DNA of 64,000 bases from a bacterium (lineage in GTDB: Bacteria; T1Sed10-126): the NCBI GenBank assembly GCA_003554945.1, contig PWHN01000102.1:22935-86934 (forward strand), read 5' to 3'. A model generated the notes under the pieces. It worked only from the letters and a program-made list of their open reading frames with translations, did no database searches and was not told where the DNA came from. Shown here one piece after another: positions 1 to 8,608 of the stretch. Within the stretch, counting starts at the first letter, position 1. Each line of letters begins with the position of its first letter. A program made the translations under genes and the position numbers.

Positions 1-1062
1 GGGCTTGTAGAACTCAGCTATATTCCTGAACTTCCCGGACTCGGAGAGGTCTTCTTTATCGACGAAACCGAGGCGGCCAGGGAGGCCGTCGAGCAGCTCA
101 AAGAGCAGGACGTTGACCTGATTATAGGAATAACTCACATCGGAGTAGACCCTGACAAACAACTCGCACGGGCTGTCGACGGTATTGATGTCATTGTCGG
201 TGGCCATTCTCACACGCGGCTTGAAGAACCTGAACGAGTTGACGATACCCTGATCCTGCAGGCCGGTAATGATCTCACTTCAATTGGCCGGCTCGATCTA
301 AACCTTGACGCTGAATCCAATCAAATACTTGAATATAAAAGCGGGCTGGTAACCCTCTACCATGAACTTTACCCGCCGGATCCCGCGGTTGAAGAAACAC
401 TTGCTCCCTATATAGAAGAGGTTGGTCCCGAGGTTGCTGAAATTGTCGCCACCACTACTGCGAGCATAGAACGACCACCCGGTCCCGGTTCACCGCTGGG
501 TAATCTTGTTACCGACGCCATGCGAGCAGCGGTTGACGCTGATATCGCTTTTCAGAACAGCTTTGGCATACGAGACAGCCTGCCCGAAGGAGAGATCACC
601 CGGGGAGATATTTACAGCGTTCTTCCTTTCCGGAACTATCTTGTAGAAATGACGCTGACCGGTGCTCAGATAGAAAATATTCTCGAGAGTGAAGTCGCCA
701 GTCCTGACGTAGTAATGCAACTCAGTGGCCTTGAGGTTAAAACCGAATCTATTTCCCCCTCACAGGCCAACCTGGTCGAGGTAAAAGTAAATGATGAGCC
801 GCTGGAAGCTGACCGGGAATACAGCGTTGTTACTTCCAACTTCCTGGCTGAGACCCGCAGTGAATTTCAAGTTGTTGAAGACACTTTTATTCGTCATGAG
901 GATTTATTGCTCTGGCAAACGCTTGAATCTCATCTACGAGAACTAAGTCCCGTAGAACCCCTGCTTGAAAACCGTTACCCAGGACTTGAAGACTTTATCG
1001 ACAGTGACGTTCCCAAAGACGAATACACAGACCGGTCGCTACGGCTGCTTCACGCCGCCTGA
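1..1062 (+). CDS. 5'-nucleotidase / metallophosphoesterase (UshA-like), 5' truncated by window edge
   Basis: The frame is open from base 1, so the N-terminus lies outside the window; 353 codons are visible. The family hydrolyses nucleotides or nucleotide sugars outside the cytoplasm with a dinuclear metal centre. The metallophosphoesterase motif GGHSHT is at visible residues 67-72. A downstream 5'-nucleotidase C-terminal domain starts near GNLVTDAM (about residue 166) and runs to the end. The first catalytic motifs and any signal peptide are not visible. The TSUP permease gene follows 16 bases after the stop. Family assignment is firm; the exact substrate cannot be told. Confidence 0.85.
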   Translation, partial: GLVELSYIPELPGLGEVFFIDETEAAREAVEQLKEQDVDLIIGITHIGVDPDKQLARAVDGIDVIVGGHSHTRLEEPERVDDTLILQAGNDLTSIGRLDLNLDAESNQILEYKSGLVTLYHELYPPDPAVEETLAPYIEEVGPEVAEIVATTTASIERPPGPGSPLGNLVTDAMRAAVDADIAFQNSFGIRDSLPEGEITRGDIYSVLPFRNYLVEMTLTGAQIENILESEVASPDVVMQLSGLEVKTESISPSQANLVEVKVNDEPLEADREYSVVTSNFLAETRSEFQVVEDTFIRHEDLLLWQTLESHLRELSPVEPLLENRYPGLEDFIDSDVPKDEYTDRSLRLLHAA

Positions 1063-1078
1063 GAAATGTTCTAATCTC

Positions 1079-1828
1079 TTGTCCTTACTGCTAAATTTTC
1101 TCCTCTATTCTGCTTTTTTTATTGTCGCTTTCCTTTACGGAAGTGTCGGCCTCGGAGGCGCTACTGGCTATCTGGCCGTTCTTGCCCTTTTTGGCATCAC
1201 CGCCGCCTACATTGCTCCCGCTGCTCTCACCCTCAACCTCTCAGTTGCCGGCCTCAGCTTCTGGCACTTCTTTAAAGCCGGTCACTTTCAAGCGCGCTAT
1301 TTTGTCCCATTCGTGGCCATTTCAATTCCCGCCGCTTTCCTCGGCGGACTGCTCCCCGTCGGTGAAAATCTGTTTCGCTTTGTACTTGCCGCAGTTCTTG
1401 GCTCTGCCGGCCTGCGCATGCTTTTGTTTCCCACCGCCGACCCTGAAAATCCCCGCTTTTCTAGTGGACCGCTTTACTGGAGTTTTAGCCTTGCAATCGG
1501 CCTTGTTATTGGTTTCCTCAGCGGAATCACCGGTACCGGCGGCGGGTTTATTCTCATCCCTGTCCTCATCTTTATTTTTAAACTGCCTACCCACACCGCT
1601 TCCGCTTCTGCCGCCGGCTTTGTTTTCATCAACTCCGTCGGCGGGCTTTCCGGGCACCTGGTGCGCGGTAATTTCAATCTCACGTTTACTCTTCCATTCC
1701 TGCTTGTCACGATTGCCGGGGGTTTCTTCGGCTCCAGATACGGCTCCCGCCGCTGGTCACCTCAACTGGTTCAACGGACTATTGGTGCTATTGAAGTGCT
1801 CGGCTGCATAAGGTTAATACTCGGTTAA
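1079..1828 (+). CDS. TSUP family permease (TauE/SafE, sulfite exporter-like)
   Basis: This 249-residue, very hydrophobic protein has about eight membrane segments in two related halves. The Gly-rich pairs typical of TauE/SafE are visible: GSVGLGGATGY near the N-terminus and GITGTGGGFILIPV in the middle. The family moves sulfur-containing anions or other small organic anions across the inner membrane. The open frame reaches upstream into the nucleotidase gene, but the TTG at 1079 lies just after that gene's stop and starts directly at the first membrane helix, so I prefer it. Its Shine-Dalgarno is weak. Substrate is unknown. Confidence 0.8.
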   Translation: MSLLLNFLLYSAFFIVAFLYGSVGLGGATGYLAVLALFGITAAYIAPAALTLNLSVAGLSFWHFFKAGHFQARYFVPFVAISIPAAFLGGLLPVGENLFRFVLAAVLGSAGLRMLLFPTADPENPRFSSGPLYWSFSLAIGLVIGFLSGITGTGGGFILIPVLIFIFKLPTHTASASAAGFVFINSVGGLSGHLVRGNFNLTFTLPFLLVTIAGGFFGSRYGSRRWSPQLVQRTIGAIEVLGCIRLILG

Positions 1829-1948
1829 AATAGAGAAAATTCGGGGGTTTATTGAACTGCTCCGTTTGTTTGTTTATAACTGTTTTGGCCACCGGAATTA
1901 TTATGGTCTTGACTCAATAATTGTCGCTGCGGGCTTGCCCTAACGCCC

Positions 1949-2059
1949 GTCATTGCGGACCACGATCCGCAATCCATTTTTTCACCCCCTTTTGGCTTTC
2001 CTCCCTTCAAGGGGGGAAAAGGAAAGGGGGGTAGATTCCGGCTTGAGGACCGGAATGAC
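1949..2059. repeat. Intergenic repeat, family A, complete copy
   Basis: The element is bounded by GTCATTGCGG and CCGGAATGAC, a near-perfect terminal inverted repeat. Inside are a CCGCAATCCAT arm and a C-rich/G-rich hairpin (CTCCCTTCAAGGGGGG). A related, longer copy is at 7651-7791 and partial copies are scattered through the window. It lies between the TSUP gene and the efflux operon. Confidence 0.7.
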
Positions 2060-2111
2060 AGAACACGGAATATTTGAGCGAACATAATCAATCTTCTTCG
2101 GGTGAAATACG

Positions 2112-3218
2112 ATGAAAAAAGTTGTTATTTTTGTTTTCCTGATCGCTGCAGCTCTTGCCGGCAGCTGGTATTACTGGTCGGCCGATGAAGCAACCGGTGA
2201 ACAGAACCCCCACCAGAGGCAAACTGTCGAACGAGGCGACATCCAATCCAGCGTTACCGCAAGCGGTAGCGTCGAAGCTCTGCGTGAGGTGGAGATAATG
2301 AGCAAGGCCAGCGGTGAAATTTCGGAACTTCCGGTCGATGTCAGCGACCATGTCGAACCCGGTGATCTTCTCGCCCGCTTAAATCCTATCGACGAACAAC
2401 GTCGCATGCGCCAGAGCCGCATCCAGCTTGAAACTGCCGAGGCGGCTTACGATGATGCTCGCGCCCGCGAGCAGCGTCAGAAGGATCTCTATGACGAGGG
2501 AGTAGTTAGTTATGAAGAATACCAGAGCGCACGCTTGGACAAAATCAGGGCTCGCGCAGACCTTGAAAACCAGGAAATTGAACTGGAACTTGCCCGGCAG
2601 CGGCTCGACGATACCGAAATAAGCGCCACTTTCGAAGGACTGGTGGCCGAACGACTTGTCCAGGAGGGAGAAATAATTACCTCCGGACTCGGAGAAGCCG
2701 GGGACGGCACTCCCATCCTCCTTATTGCCGACCTCTCAAAAATGTACGTCAACGCTGCAGTCGATGAGAGTGATATCGGCGAAATTAGACCGGGCCAGAA
2801 GGCGGTAGTTACCGTCGACGCTTATCCACTGCGAGAATTTTCCGGCGAGGTGGAGCGTATCGCTGTTAAAGGGGTGGTCGAGGGAGGCGTTGTAACTTAC
2901 GACGTTAAGGTTAATATCACTGACGAAGATGCTTCCGAATATCTCAAGCCCGAAATGACAGCCGATGTTGAAATAATCACCGACCAGCGCCGGGACGTTG
3001 CGCTCGTCAACGCCGCCGCGCTTCACGGCCAACCGGGGAACTATCAGCTCCTGATTTCGGTGGAACCGGAGCAGGATCTGCTCCCCGTTGAGGTCGGTCT
3101 ACATGACGGTGAAAAAGCCGAAATTACTGACGGTATTGAAATCGGGGACAATTATTATCTGCCCGCCGAAGGTGATGCCGGTGAGTGGAGTCGACCCGAA
3201 GGTCGGGGGCTGTTTTAA
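2112..3218 (+). CDS. macA: Periplasmic adaptor (membrane fusion protein) of a MacAB-type efflux pump
   Basis: This 368-residue HlyD/MacA-type adaptor links the inner-membrane MacB transporter to the TolC channel. An N-terminal membrane anchor or uncleaved signal (residues 3-23, VVIFVFLIAAALAGSWYYW) is followed by a biotinyl-lipoyl-like half, a Gln/Arg/Glu-rich coiled-coil hairpin at roughly residues 95-165, the second lipoyl half and a beta-barrel. The ATG at 2112 is the first start with a plausible signal. The ATPase, permease and TolC genes follow in order, with a 2-nt gap and then overlaps. Family certain; the symbol is by analogy with E. coli. Confidence 0.88.
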   Translation: MKKVVIFVFLIAAALAGSWYYWSADEATGEQNPHQRQTVERGDIQSSVTASGSVEALREVEIMSKASGEISELPVDVSDHVEPGDLLARLNPIDEQRRMRQSRIQLETAEAAYDDARAREQRQKDLYDEGVVSYEEYQSARLDKIRARADLENQEIELELARQRLDDTEISATFEGLVAERLVQEGEIITSGLGEAGDGTPILLIADLSKMYVNAAVDESDIGEIRPGQKAVVTVDAYPLREFSGEVERIAVKGVVEGGVVTYDVKVNITDEDASEYLKPEMTADVEIITDQRRDVALVNAAALHGQPGNYQLLISVEPEQDLLPVEVGLHDGEKAEITDGIEIGDNYYLPAEGDAGEWSRPEGRGLF

Positions 3219-3220
3219 CC

Positions 3221-3919
3221 ATGCCGCTTATAAAGTTGAAAGACGTCGTAAAAACCTACCGCATGGGCAGTCGCGAAATATTTGCCCTGGACCACGTGAA
3301 CCTGGACATTGAATCAGGTGAATACCTGGCTGTTGTCGGCCCCTCCGGCAGTGGCAAGTCCACGCTGATGAACATTATCGGTTGTCTCGACCGTTTTGAT
3401 GCCGGCACCTACCGGCTGGCCGGCGAAAACGTCGATACCCTGAACGACAACGAACTGGCACGTATTCGTAATCGAAAAATTGGTTTTATCTTCCAGACTT
3501 TCAATCTGCTACCACGAATGACAGCTCTCGAAAACGTCAAACTACCGCTGCTTTACCGGGGAACCTCCAATCCCCGGTCGCAGGCTGAAGCAGTCCTTGA
3601 AGACGTCGGCCTCGGGGACAGAATAGACCACCATCCGAATGAACTTTCAGGGGGCCAGCGCCAGCGTGTTGCAATTGCCCGCGCCCTTGTAACCGACCCT
3701 CAGGTCCTGCTTGCTGATGAACCGACCGGTAACCTTGACTCCGCTACCGGGGAAGAAATCCTTGAACTTTTCAACAGACTTCATAGTAATGAACGAACAA
3801 TTATTGTCGTCACACATGAAAAAGAGCTTGCTCAACGCTGTCCCCGACAAATTAACCTCAGGGATGGAAAAATTACACAAACGGAGGCCCGGGTCGATGC
3901 TGCTCTGGAACACGCTTAA
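3221..3919 (+). CDS. MacB-type ABC transporter ATPase subunit (LolD/MacB family)
   Basis: This 232-residue ATPase powers the tripartite pump. Walker A (GPSGSGKST), signature LSGGQRQRVAIARALV and Walker B VLLADEPTGNLD are all intact. The frame extends 12 codons upstream into macA, but the ATG at 3221, two bases after the macA stop and preceded by GGTCGGGGG, starts exactly at the conserved family N-terminus. The ATPase and permease are separate polypeptides here, whereas E. coli MacB is one fused protein. The gene overlaps the start of the permease gene by 23 bases. Substrates of the family include macrolides, peptides and lipoproteins; the one used here is unknown. Confidence 0.92.
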   Translation: MPLIKLKDVVKTYRMGSREIFALDHVNLDIESGEYLAVVGPSGSGKSTLMNIIGCLDRFDAGTYRLAGENVDTLNDNELARIRNRKIGFIFQTFNLLPRMTALENVKLPLLYRGTSNPRSQAEAVLEDVGLGDRIDHHPNELSGGQRQRVAIARALVTDPQVLLADEPTGNLDSATGEEILELFNRLHSNERTIIVVTHEKELAQRCPRQINLRDGKITQTEARVDAALEHA

Positions 3920-5108
3920 AATAGCCGGCCGCAGCCTGCTGGGCAGCAAGCTGCGCACAGCCCTTGCGATGCTTGGTATCGTCATCGGCGTCGGCGCCGT
4001 CATTGCTATGCTCGCCATCGCCGCAGGGGCTCAACAGGAAGTTATGCAGCGGGTTGAGCGCATGGGAGTCAACCTGCTCACAGTTCAACCCGGTGAAAGA
4101 GGCTGGCGCGGGCGCTCCGCCGGGGCAGCAGACGTCTTGACTGTCGACGCTGCCCGCACTATTCTCAACCGCGTTAGCAATACTAGCGCTGTCTCTCCTG
4201 TCGTTAACACTAATATCGAACTCATCTATGGCAATAATAACACCAACAGCTCTCTTTACGGTGTCGCTCCCAGCTACTTCAATATCCGCGACTTTAAGCT
4301 TAGCGATGGACGCCTATTTACAGATGACGAAATATTACGCCGGGCTCGCGTTGCAGTTATTGGCGCTGAAGCAGCCGAAGAGCTATTCGGACCCGTTAAC
4401 CCGGTTGGTGAAACCATTCGCGCCGGCCGCCGACGGGTGGAGATTATTGGCCTGCTCGAAGAGATGGGGGGCGGTGGCTGGTTCAATCCCGATGATCAGA
4501 TCATCATGCCCTACTCAACCGTTAAAAACCAGTTCGCCGGCCAGGACCACCTCGACCAGATCCTTGTCCAGGGGGTTGACCGCAGCCACCTTGCCAGCAT
4601 CGAAGAGGAGGTTACTTCCCTTCTTAACAGCTATCTAAACCTCAATCCTGAATCCGATCCGGAAGAGTTCCACGTCCGCAACCAGGCCGACTTGATAGAA
4701 GACGCCGACGCCATGGCCTGGACTTTCACTTTCCTGCTCGGCGGCGTCGCAAGCATTTCACTAATTGTGGGAGGAATTGGTATTATGAACATTATGCTCG
4801 TCACCGTTACCGAACGCACCCGTGAAATCGGTGTCCGCAAAGCTATCGGCGCACGAAAACGGGACATCTTAACTCAATTTTTACTTGAAGCCGTCTTCAT
4901 GTGTTCGCTTGGCGGCCTGCTAGGAGTTCTGCTCGGCCTCGGCGTCTCTCAGACCATCAGTCGCTTGACTGAATTTACCACCGTCGTTCAGCCAATTGCT
5001 GTCCTTATCGCTTTTGGATTCGCAGCAGCCGTAGGCCTCTTCTTTGGCTACTATCCGGCCCGCAAAGCGGCCGCTCTCCCACCAATTGAGGCGCTCCGCT
5101 ATGAATAA
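3897..5108 (+). CDS. MacB-type ABC transporter permease (MacB_PCD / FtsX)
   Basis: This 403-residue permease has one N-terminal transmembrane helix (about 20-42), a large extracytoplasmic domain (about 45-275) and three C-terminal helices. The family motif ERTREIGVRKAIGARKRDI precedes the last two. The open frame runs from 3711, but the upstream part is only the ATPase gene in another frame; ATG 3897 gives the normal family N-terminus (LLWNTLKIAGRSLL). The gene overlaps both neighbours, the ATPase by 23 bases and the TolC gene by 8, which implies coupled translation. Acts in the inner membrane with the adaptor and TolC. Confidence 0.92.
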   Translation: MLLWNTLKIAGRSLLGSKLRTALAMLGIVIGVGAVIAMLAIAAGAQQEVMQRVERMGVNLLTVQPGERGWRGRSAGAADVLTVDAARTILNRVSNTSAVSPVVNTNIELIYGNNNTNSSLYGVAPSYFNIRDFKLSDGRLFTDDEILRRARVAVIGAEAAEELFGPVNPVGETIRAGRRRVEIIGLLEEMGGGGWFNPDDQIIMPYSTVKNQFAGQDHLDQILVQGVDRSHLASIEEEVTSLLNSYLNLNPESDPEEFHVRNQADLIEDADAMAWTFTFLLGGVASISLIVGGIGIMNIMLVTVTERTREIGVRKAIGARKRDILTQFLLEAVFMCSLGGLLGVLLGLGVSQTISRLTEFTTVVQPIAVLIAFGFAAAVGLFFGYYPARKAAALPPIEALRYE

Positions 5109-6621
5109 ATTTATCCGCTTATCGACGATCATTCTCTTTCTCTGTATTGCACTTAATTATTTGCCGGCTAACGCTGATGACAATTCCCTGGTCCTCGCTA
5201 CTGCCGCAAACAATCTTGAATTACCCGAAAAAATTACCATAGATGATGTCATCGAAATTGGCCTAAGTCGTAATCGCGACCTTGAGACAGAAAAATTAAA
5301 TCTGACAGTTGACCGGGCGCAGATTGAAAGAGAACTGGCCGATTTTGACTACACCTTCGGCCTCGACTTTGACGCCTCAGCCCGCCGCGAGGAAGAGACT
5401 TATGAGGCCGAAGACCGCGGCGACGTCTACGTTACCCGACGCGAAAGTGAAAGCTTCTCCGCCGGCCTCGACCGCCAGTTCTTCGACGGCACCACCCTGG
5501 GGCTCGATTTTAGCAGCCGCCGCACTGAGACCACTCGCGTTGACGAACGTTTTCGTTCACAGGTCGGTCTCGATCTCCGACGCCCCCTCCTGCAGGACGC
5601 CGGTCGCGAAATTACACAGCTTTCTGTCAATCAAGCCGAAAAAGATTTAGAAATTTCTGAACATCAACTGCGCGGCTTCGTCTCCTCGCTGGTCCGTGAC
5701 CTCAAGGAACATTACTGGAATTTCTTTCTCGCTCATAAACAGCTACAAGTCCATGAAGATGCACTGGAGCTCGCCCGTGAACAACTGCAGGAAGTTAAAA
5801 AAAGAATTGATGTCGGCACCCTGCCCCAACTGGAACTGGCCGCCGCTGAAGCCGACATGGCACGGCAGAAAGAACGTCTTATCGACGCCCGCACTCGCCG
5901 CGATCTGGCCCGGCTCGAACTGCTTCACCTGATGAATATTGATCCTGATGAAAAAAAGGACAACCCGCAACCCGCTACATCGCCTCAACCTGAAGTTGAA
6001 GAGCTGTCCAAACAACAACAATTACTGGAATACGCACTTACACATCGCCCTGAACTTGACGAGTCGCTGCTCCGTCTTGAAAATCAGGAGCTGAACGTCG
6101 TCCGCACGGCTAACGGACTTTTGCCACGCCTTGATTTCTTTGTCAACCTCGGCCAGACAGGCTTTGCAAACTCTTTCTCACGCTCTATTGATGACCTCGA
6201 CGGCGATAATTATAGTCTTTCCGGCGGCCTCAACTTTGAATACTCATTTGGCAACCGGGCCGCTGAATCTCAACACGAACAGGCGGAAACGCAGAAAGAA
6301 CAGCAACAACTGGCCCTCGCTAACCTGCGCGACCTCGTCACAAAAGACGTCCGTAGTTCCAACTTAGAGGTTGAACGAGCCCGCCGGCAGGTTGAAGCCA
6401 CCGAAGCCACACGCCATCAGAATCAGCGCGCTCTTGAGGCTGAATTGACAAAACTTGCCCACGGCCGCTCTACTTCCCGCCAGGTCGCCAGTGCCCGCCA
6501 GGACCTGACCGAAAGCGAACTCTCCGTCCTCGAAGCACACGTCGACCTTAACCGCGCACATACGGCTCTCCTCCACCACTCGGCACAGCTCCTCTCCCAC
6601 CAAAACATCCAGCTCCCTTAA
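5101..6621 (+). CDS. TolC-family outer membrane efflux channel
   Basis: This 506-residue outer-membrane factor completes the pump. A signal peptide (residues 1-24, cut near PANA|DD) is followed by two tandem OEP repeats rich in Gln, Glu, Arg and Ala, as expected of the long helical barrel, with alternating beta-strand segments. ATG 5101 overlaps the end of the permease gene. A TolC homologue makes sense only in a cell with an outer membrane, so this gene is a main sign that the organism is diderm. The first regulator-like palindrome (6706-6739) begins 85 bases downstream. Confidence 0.88.
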   Translation: MNKFIRLSTIILFLCIALNYLPANADDNSLVLATAANNLELPEKITIDDVIEIGLSRNRDLETEKLNLTVDRAQIERELADFDYTFGLDFDASARREEETYEAEDRGDVYVTRRESESFSAGLDRQFFDGTTLGLDFSSRRTETTRVDERFRSQVGLDLRRPLLQDAGREITQLSVNQAEKDLEISEHQLRGFVSSLVRDLKEHYWNFFLAHKQLQVHEDALELAREQLQEVKKRIDVGTLPQLELAAAEADMARQKERLIDARTRRDLARLELLHLMNIDPDEKKDNPQPATSPQPEVEELSKQQQLLEYALTHRPELDESLLRLENQELNVVRTANGLLPRLDFFVNLGQTGFANSFSRSIDDLDGDNYSLSGGLNFEYSFGNRAAESQHEQAETQKEQQQLALANLRDLVTKDVRSSNLEVERARRQVEATEATRHQNQRALEAELTKLAHGRSTSRQVASARQDLTESELSVLEAHVDLNRAHTALLHHSAQLLSHQNIQLP

Positions 6622-6705
6622 CAAAACAGACCGGTCGTCTCCCCCCACCCCGCTCAACTTTTTTCCTCCCCCTTGATCAATTCCCCCAGTAAATCTTATT
6701 TTTCA

Positions 6706-6739
6706 GTGATATGATTAAGCTAGAACTTAATCAAATTAC
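6706..6739. promoter_or_regulatory. Palindromic operator-like site, distal copy
   Basis: The left half GTGATATGATTAAG, a 6-base spacer and the right half CTTAATCAAATTAC form an inverted repeat; its inner seven bases are perfect (GATTAAG/CTTAATC). It shares layout and most bases with the site at 6859-6892, just before the ArsR-type gene, and lies 153 bases upstream of it. Binding by that regulator is inference. Confidence 0.6.
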
Positions 6740-6858
6740 TAAAAACTTATTTTGTATATATTTTAGCTTCAACATCACTAAAAAGCTCATAAAGGATATA
6801 TTAGTTAGTTACGGCAATATTTTTCACAAAAAATTTTGTTTTCATCTAAAGATTTTAT

Positions 6859-6892
6859 GTGATATAGTTAAGTTGTAGCTTAATTATATCAC
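6859..6892. promoter_or_regulatory. Palindromic operator-like site, proximal copy
   Basis: GTGATATAGTTAAG and CTTAATTATATCAC are 14-base inverted arms with one mismatch, separated by 6 bases. The site ends two bases before the GGGAGG ribosome binding site of the ArsR-type gene, so a bound dimer would block its transcription. Autoregulation is the simplest reading. Confidence 0.65.
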
Positions 6893-6908
6893 ACGGGAGG
6901 GATTCGAG

Positions 6909-7457
6909 ATGGAGGCTGAGGATGATTTTGAGGGGGTTAGGTTGCGGAGTATGTTGAAGGCGCTGGGGGGAAGGATAAAATTTAAGATAATCCAGCAGCT
7001 TGATAAATCGCCGGCTTATCCGAAGGAGCTGGCGGCTGAGTTTAATTTGAGTCGCAGTGACGTCTCTCAGCACCTGAAAGAACTCAGAAAACTGGGTTTT
7101 GTGGAGTGGGATCACCCGTTAGATGACGACGATCGTTTTCGACTCTACCAGATCCAGCAGCCGCTCCCCTCCCTAAAGCATCAGGTATTGATTGAATTAT
7201 TAAGCACCGCCGAGGAAGAAGAACTGGAACAGCGGGAAGAATCAAAAGTTGAAGAGAGAGCAGCCCTGCAAAAACAGATTGAAGCAAAAAAGCGAGAAAA
7301 GTTAAGGACTACGTTAAAAGCAATAGCAGCACACACGCAGCTACCGGCGGGAATGTTTGGCAGAGCACAGCAAGAACTGCGAAACGAATTGCGCGAACTA
7401 AAGGATGAGATCGCCCGGCTTTCCGCAAAAGAATTTGAAATTTACGACAGCACATGA
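6909..7457 (+). CDS. ArsR-type winged-helix transcriptional regulator with C-terminal coiled coil
   Basis: This 182-residue protein has a winged helix-turn-helix at about residues 15-80 (recognition part SRSDVSQHLKELRKLGFVEW). A long, highly charged helical tail follows (about 98-180), probably a coiled coil. There is no cysteine in the protein, so it is not a Cys-based metal sensor like classical ArsR/SmtB; the ligand is unknown. A good GGGAGG lies 8 bases before the ATG. Two matching inverted repeats upstream, one touching the leader, suggest autorepression. It may also control the efflux operon ending at 6621, but that link is only positional. Confidence 0.8.
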   Translation: MEAEDDFEGVRLRSMLKALGGRIKFKIIQQLDKSPAYPKELAAEFNLSRSDVSQHLKELRKLGFVEWDHPLDDDDRFRLYQIQQPLPSLKHQVLIELLSTAEEEELEQREESKVEERAALQKQIEAKKREKLRTTLKAIAAHTQLPAGMFGRAQQELRNELRELKDEIARLSAKEFEIYDST

Positions 7458-7816
7458 GGTTAAATTGTAGTTGCCCGGAGATACTCCGGCCTGTCAAATC
7501 TCCGAATTATTAAAATTAATGACCAGCCCCCTCCAGGGCTACTAATTTTCTATCAGCCCGACTTCGAAGGAACTAAAATCTGCTGACAGATTTCAAAGGA
7601 TCGTAAGTGTTTAGCGCCCACAACGTTAGTGCGGGTTTGATCCCATGATCGTCATTGCGGACTACGATCCGCAATCCATTTTTTCCCCCCTTTGTCTTTC
7701 CCCTCTTCAAGGAGGGAAAAGGAAAGGGAATAGTCTTGAACGATAACCGTTTAAAATTCAAGATGGATTCCGGCTCGGGGGCCGGAATGACAAGCTGTTT
7801 AAAGGGACCCGATTAT
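7458..7816. other. Intergenic region with repeat, no gene seen
   Basis: The stretch lies between the ends of two convergent genes. Apart from the family A repeat at 7651-7791 no coding potential was recognised. Confidence 0.6.
7651..7791. repeat. Intergenic repeat, family A, long copy
   Basis: It is bounded by GTCATTGCGG and CCGGAATGAC like the copy at 1949-2059. It also carries the CCGCAATCCAT arm and the C-rich/G-rich hairpin, plus about 30 extra bases containing TTCAAGATGGATTCCGG. Confidence 0.7.
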
Positions 7817-8608
7817 TCAGTCAAGTAATTTTGAGGCAGAGGTTGCAGTTTCACCTTCGTGAACGATGGCAGCGATCGCCCGCAGCATGGCCTGGGGATT
7901 CGCATGTTGAAAGACATTGCGGCCAATGCTTACACCGGCGCCTCCGGCTTCCATAGCGGCTTCAACCATCCGCAAAATATCGATGTCTGTGTCCATTTTT
8001 TCGCCGCCGGCAATTAAGACCGGAATCGGGCAACCCTCTACCACCTGACGGAAACTTTCAACCTCGCCGGTGAACGAAACCTTTACCAGGTCAGCACCCA
8101 GTTCCGCAGCTATTCGGGCGGCGTGTTTTACATTTTTTACGTCATGCTCGTCTTCAATCTCAGGACCACGGGTGTACATCATAGCAAGCAGAGGCATCCC
8201 CCATTCGGCGGCACGACAGGCGACTTCACCGAGATCCTTAAGCATTTCGGCTTCTTCACGGGAGCCAATATTAATATGAACGCTGACCCCATCCGCCCCC
8301 GTTTTCACTGCTCGCTCAACAGTGTTAACCAGAACCTTTGCGTTGGGATCCGGCCCCCAGACAGTGCTGCCGGAGAGGTGCAGAATAAGCCCAACATCCT
8401 TGCCATACTGGCGGTGACCATGCAGCGGAAGCCCCTGGTGACCGAGCACAGCATCAGCGCCGCCCTTGACAACAAAATTAACCATCTCCCGCATGTTTTC
8501 AATACCGGGGATAGGACCAACGGTCACACCGTGGTCCATGGGAACTATGACAGCCTTTTTATTCTCGCGATCCATCAGACGTTCCAGACGAATATTTTTA
8601 CCAATCAT
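7817..8608 (-). CDS. ADH synthase-like class I aldolase (2-amino-3,7-dideoxy-D-threo-hept-6-ulosonate synthase / FbaB family)
   Basis: A (beta/alpha)8 aldolase of 263 residues from this start. The family motif VPMDHGVTVGP, the DLVKVSFTGEVE Schiff-base Lys region and GGEKMDTD are visible. It resembles the archaeal-type enzyme that starts an alternative route to 3-dehydroquinate, and it also resembles class I fructose-bisphosphate aldolases, so the reaction is not settled. The frame opens with a GTG at 8620, but AGGGG lies only one base before that codon and 11 before the ATG at 8608, so I chose the ATG. The partner enzyme of the alternative pathway is not in this window. Confidence 0.75.
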   Translation of the reverse strand: MIGKNIRLERLMDRENKKAVIVPMDHGVTVGPIPGIENMREMVNFVVKGGADAVLGHQGLPLHGHRQYGKDVGLILHLSGSTVWGPDPNAKVLVNTVERAVKTGADGVSVHINIGSREEAEMLKDLGEVACRAAEWGMPLLAMMYTRGPEIEDEHDVKNVKHAARIAAELGADLVKVSFTGEVESFRQVVEGCPIPVLIAGGEKMDTDIDILRMVEAAMEAGGAGVSIGRNVFQHANPQAMLRAIAAIVHEGETATSASKLLD

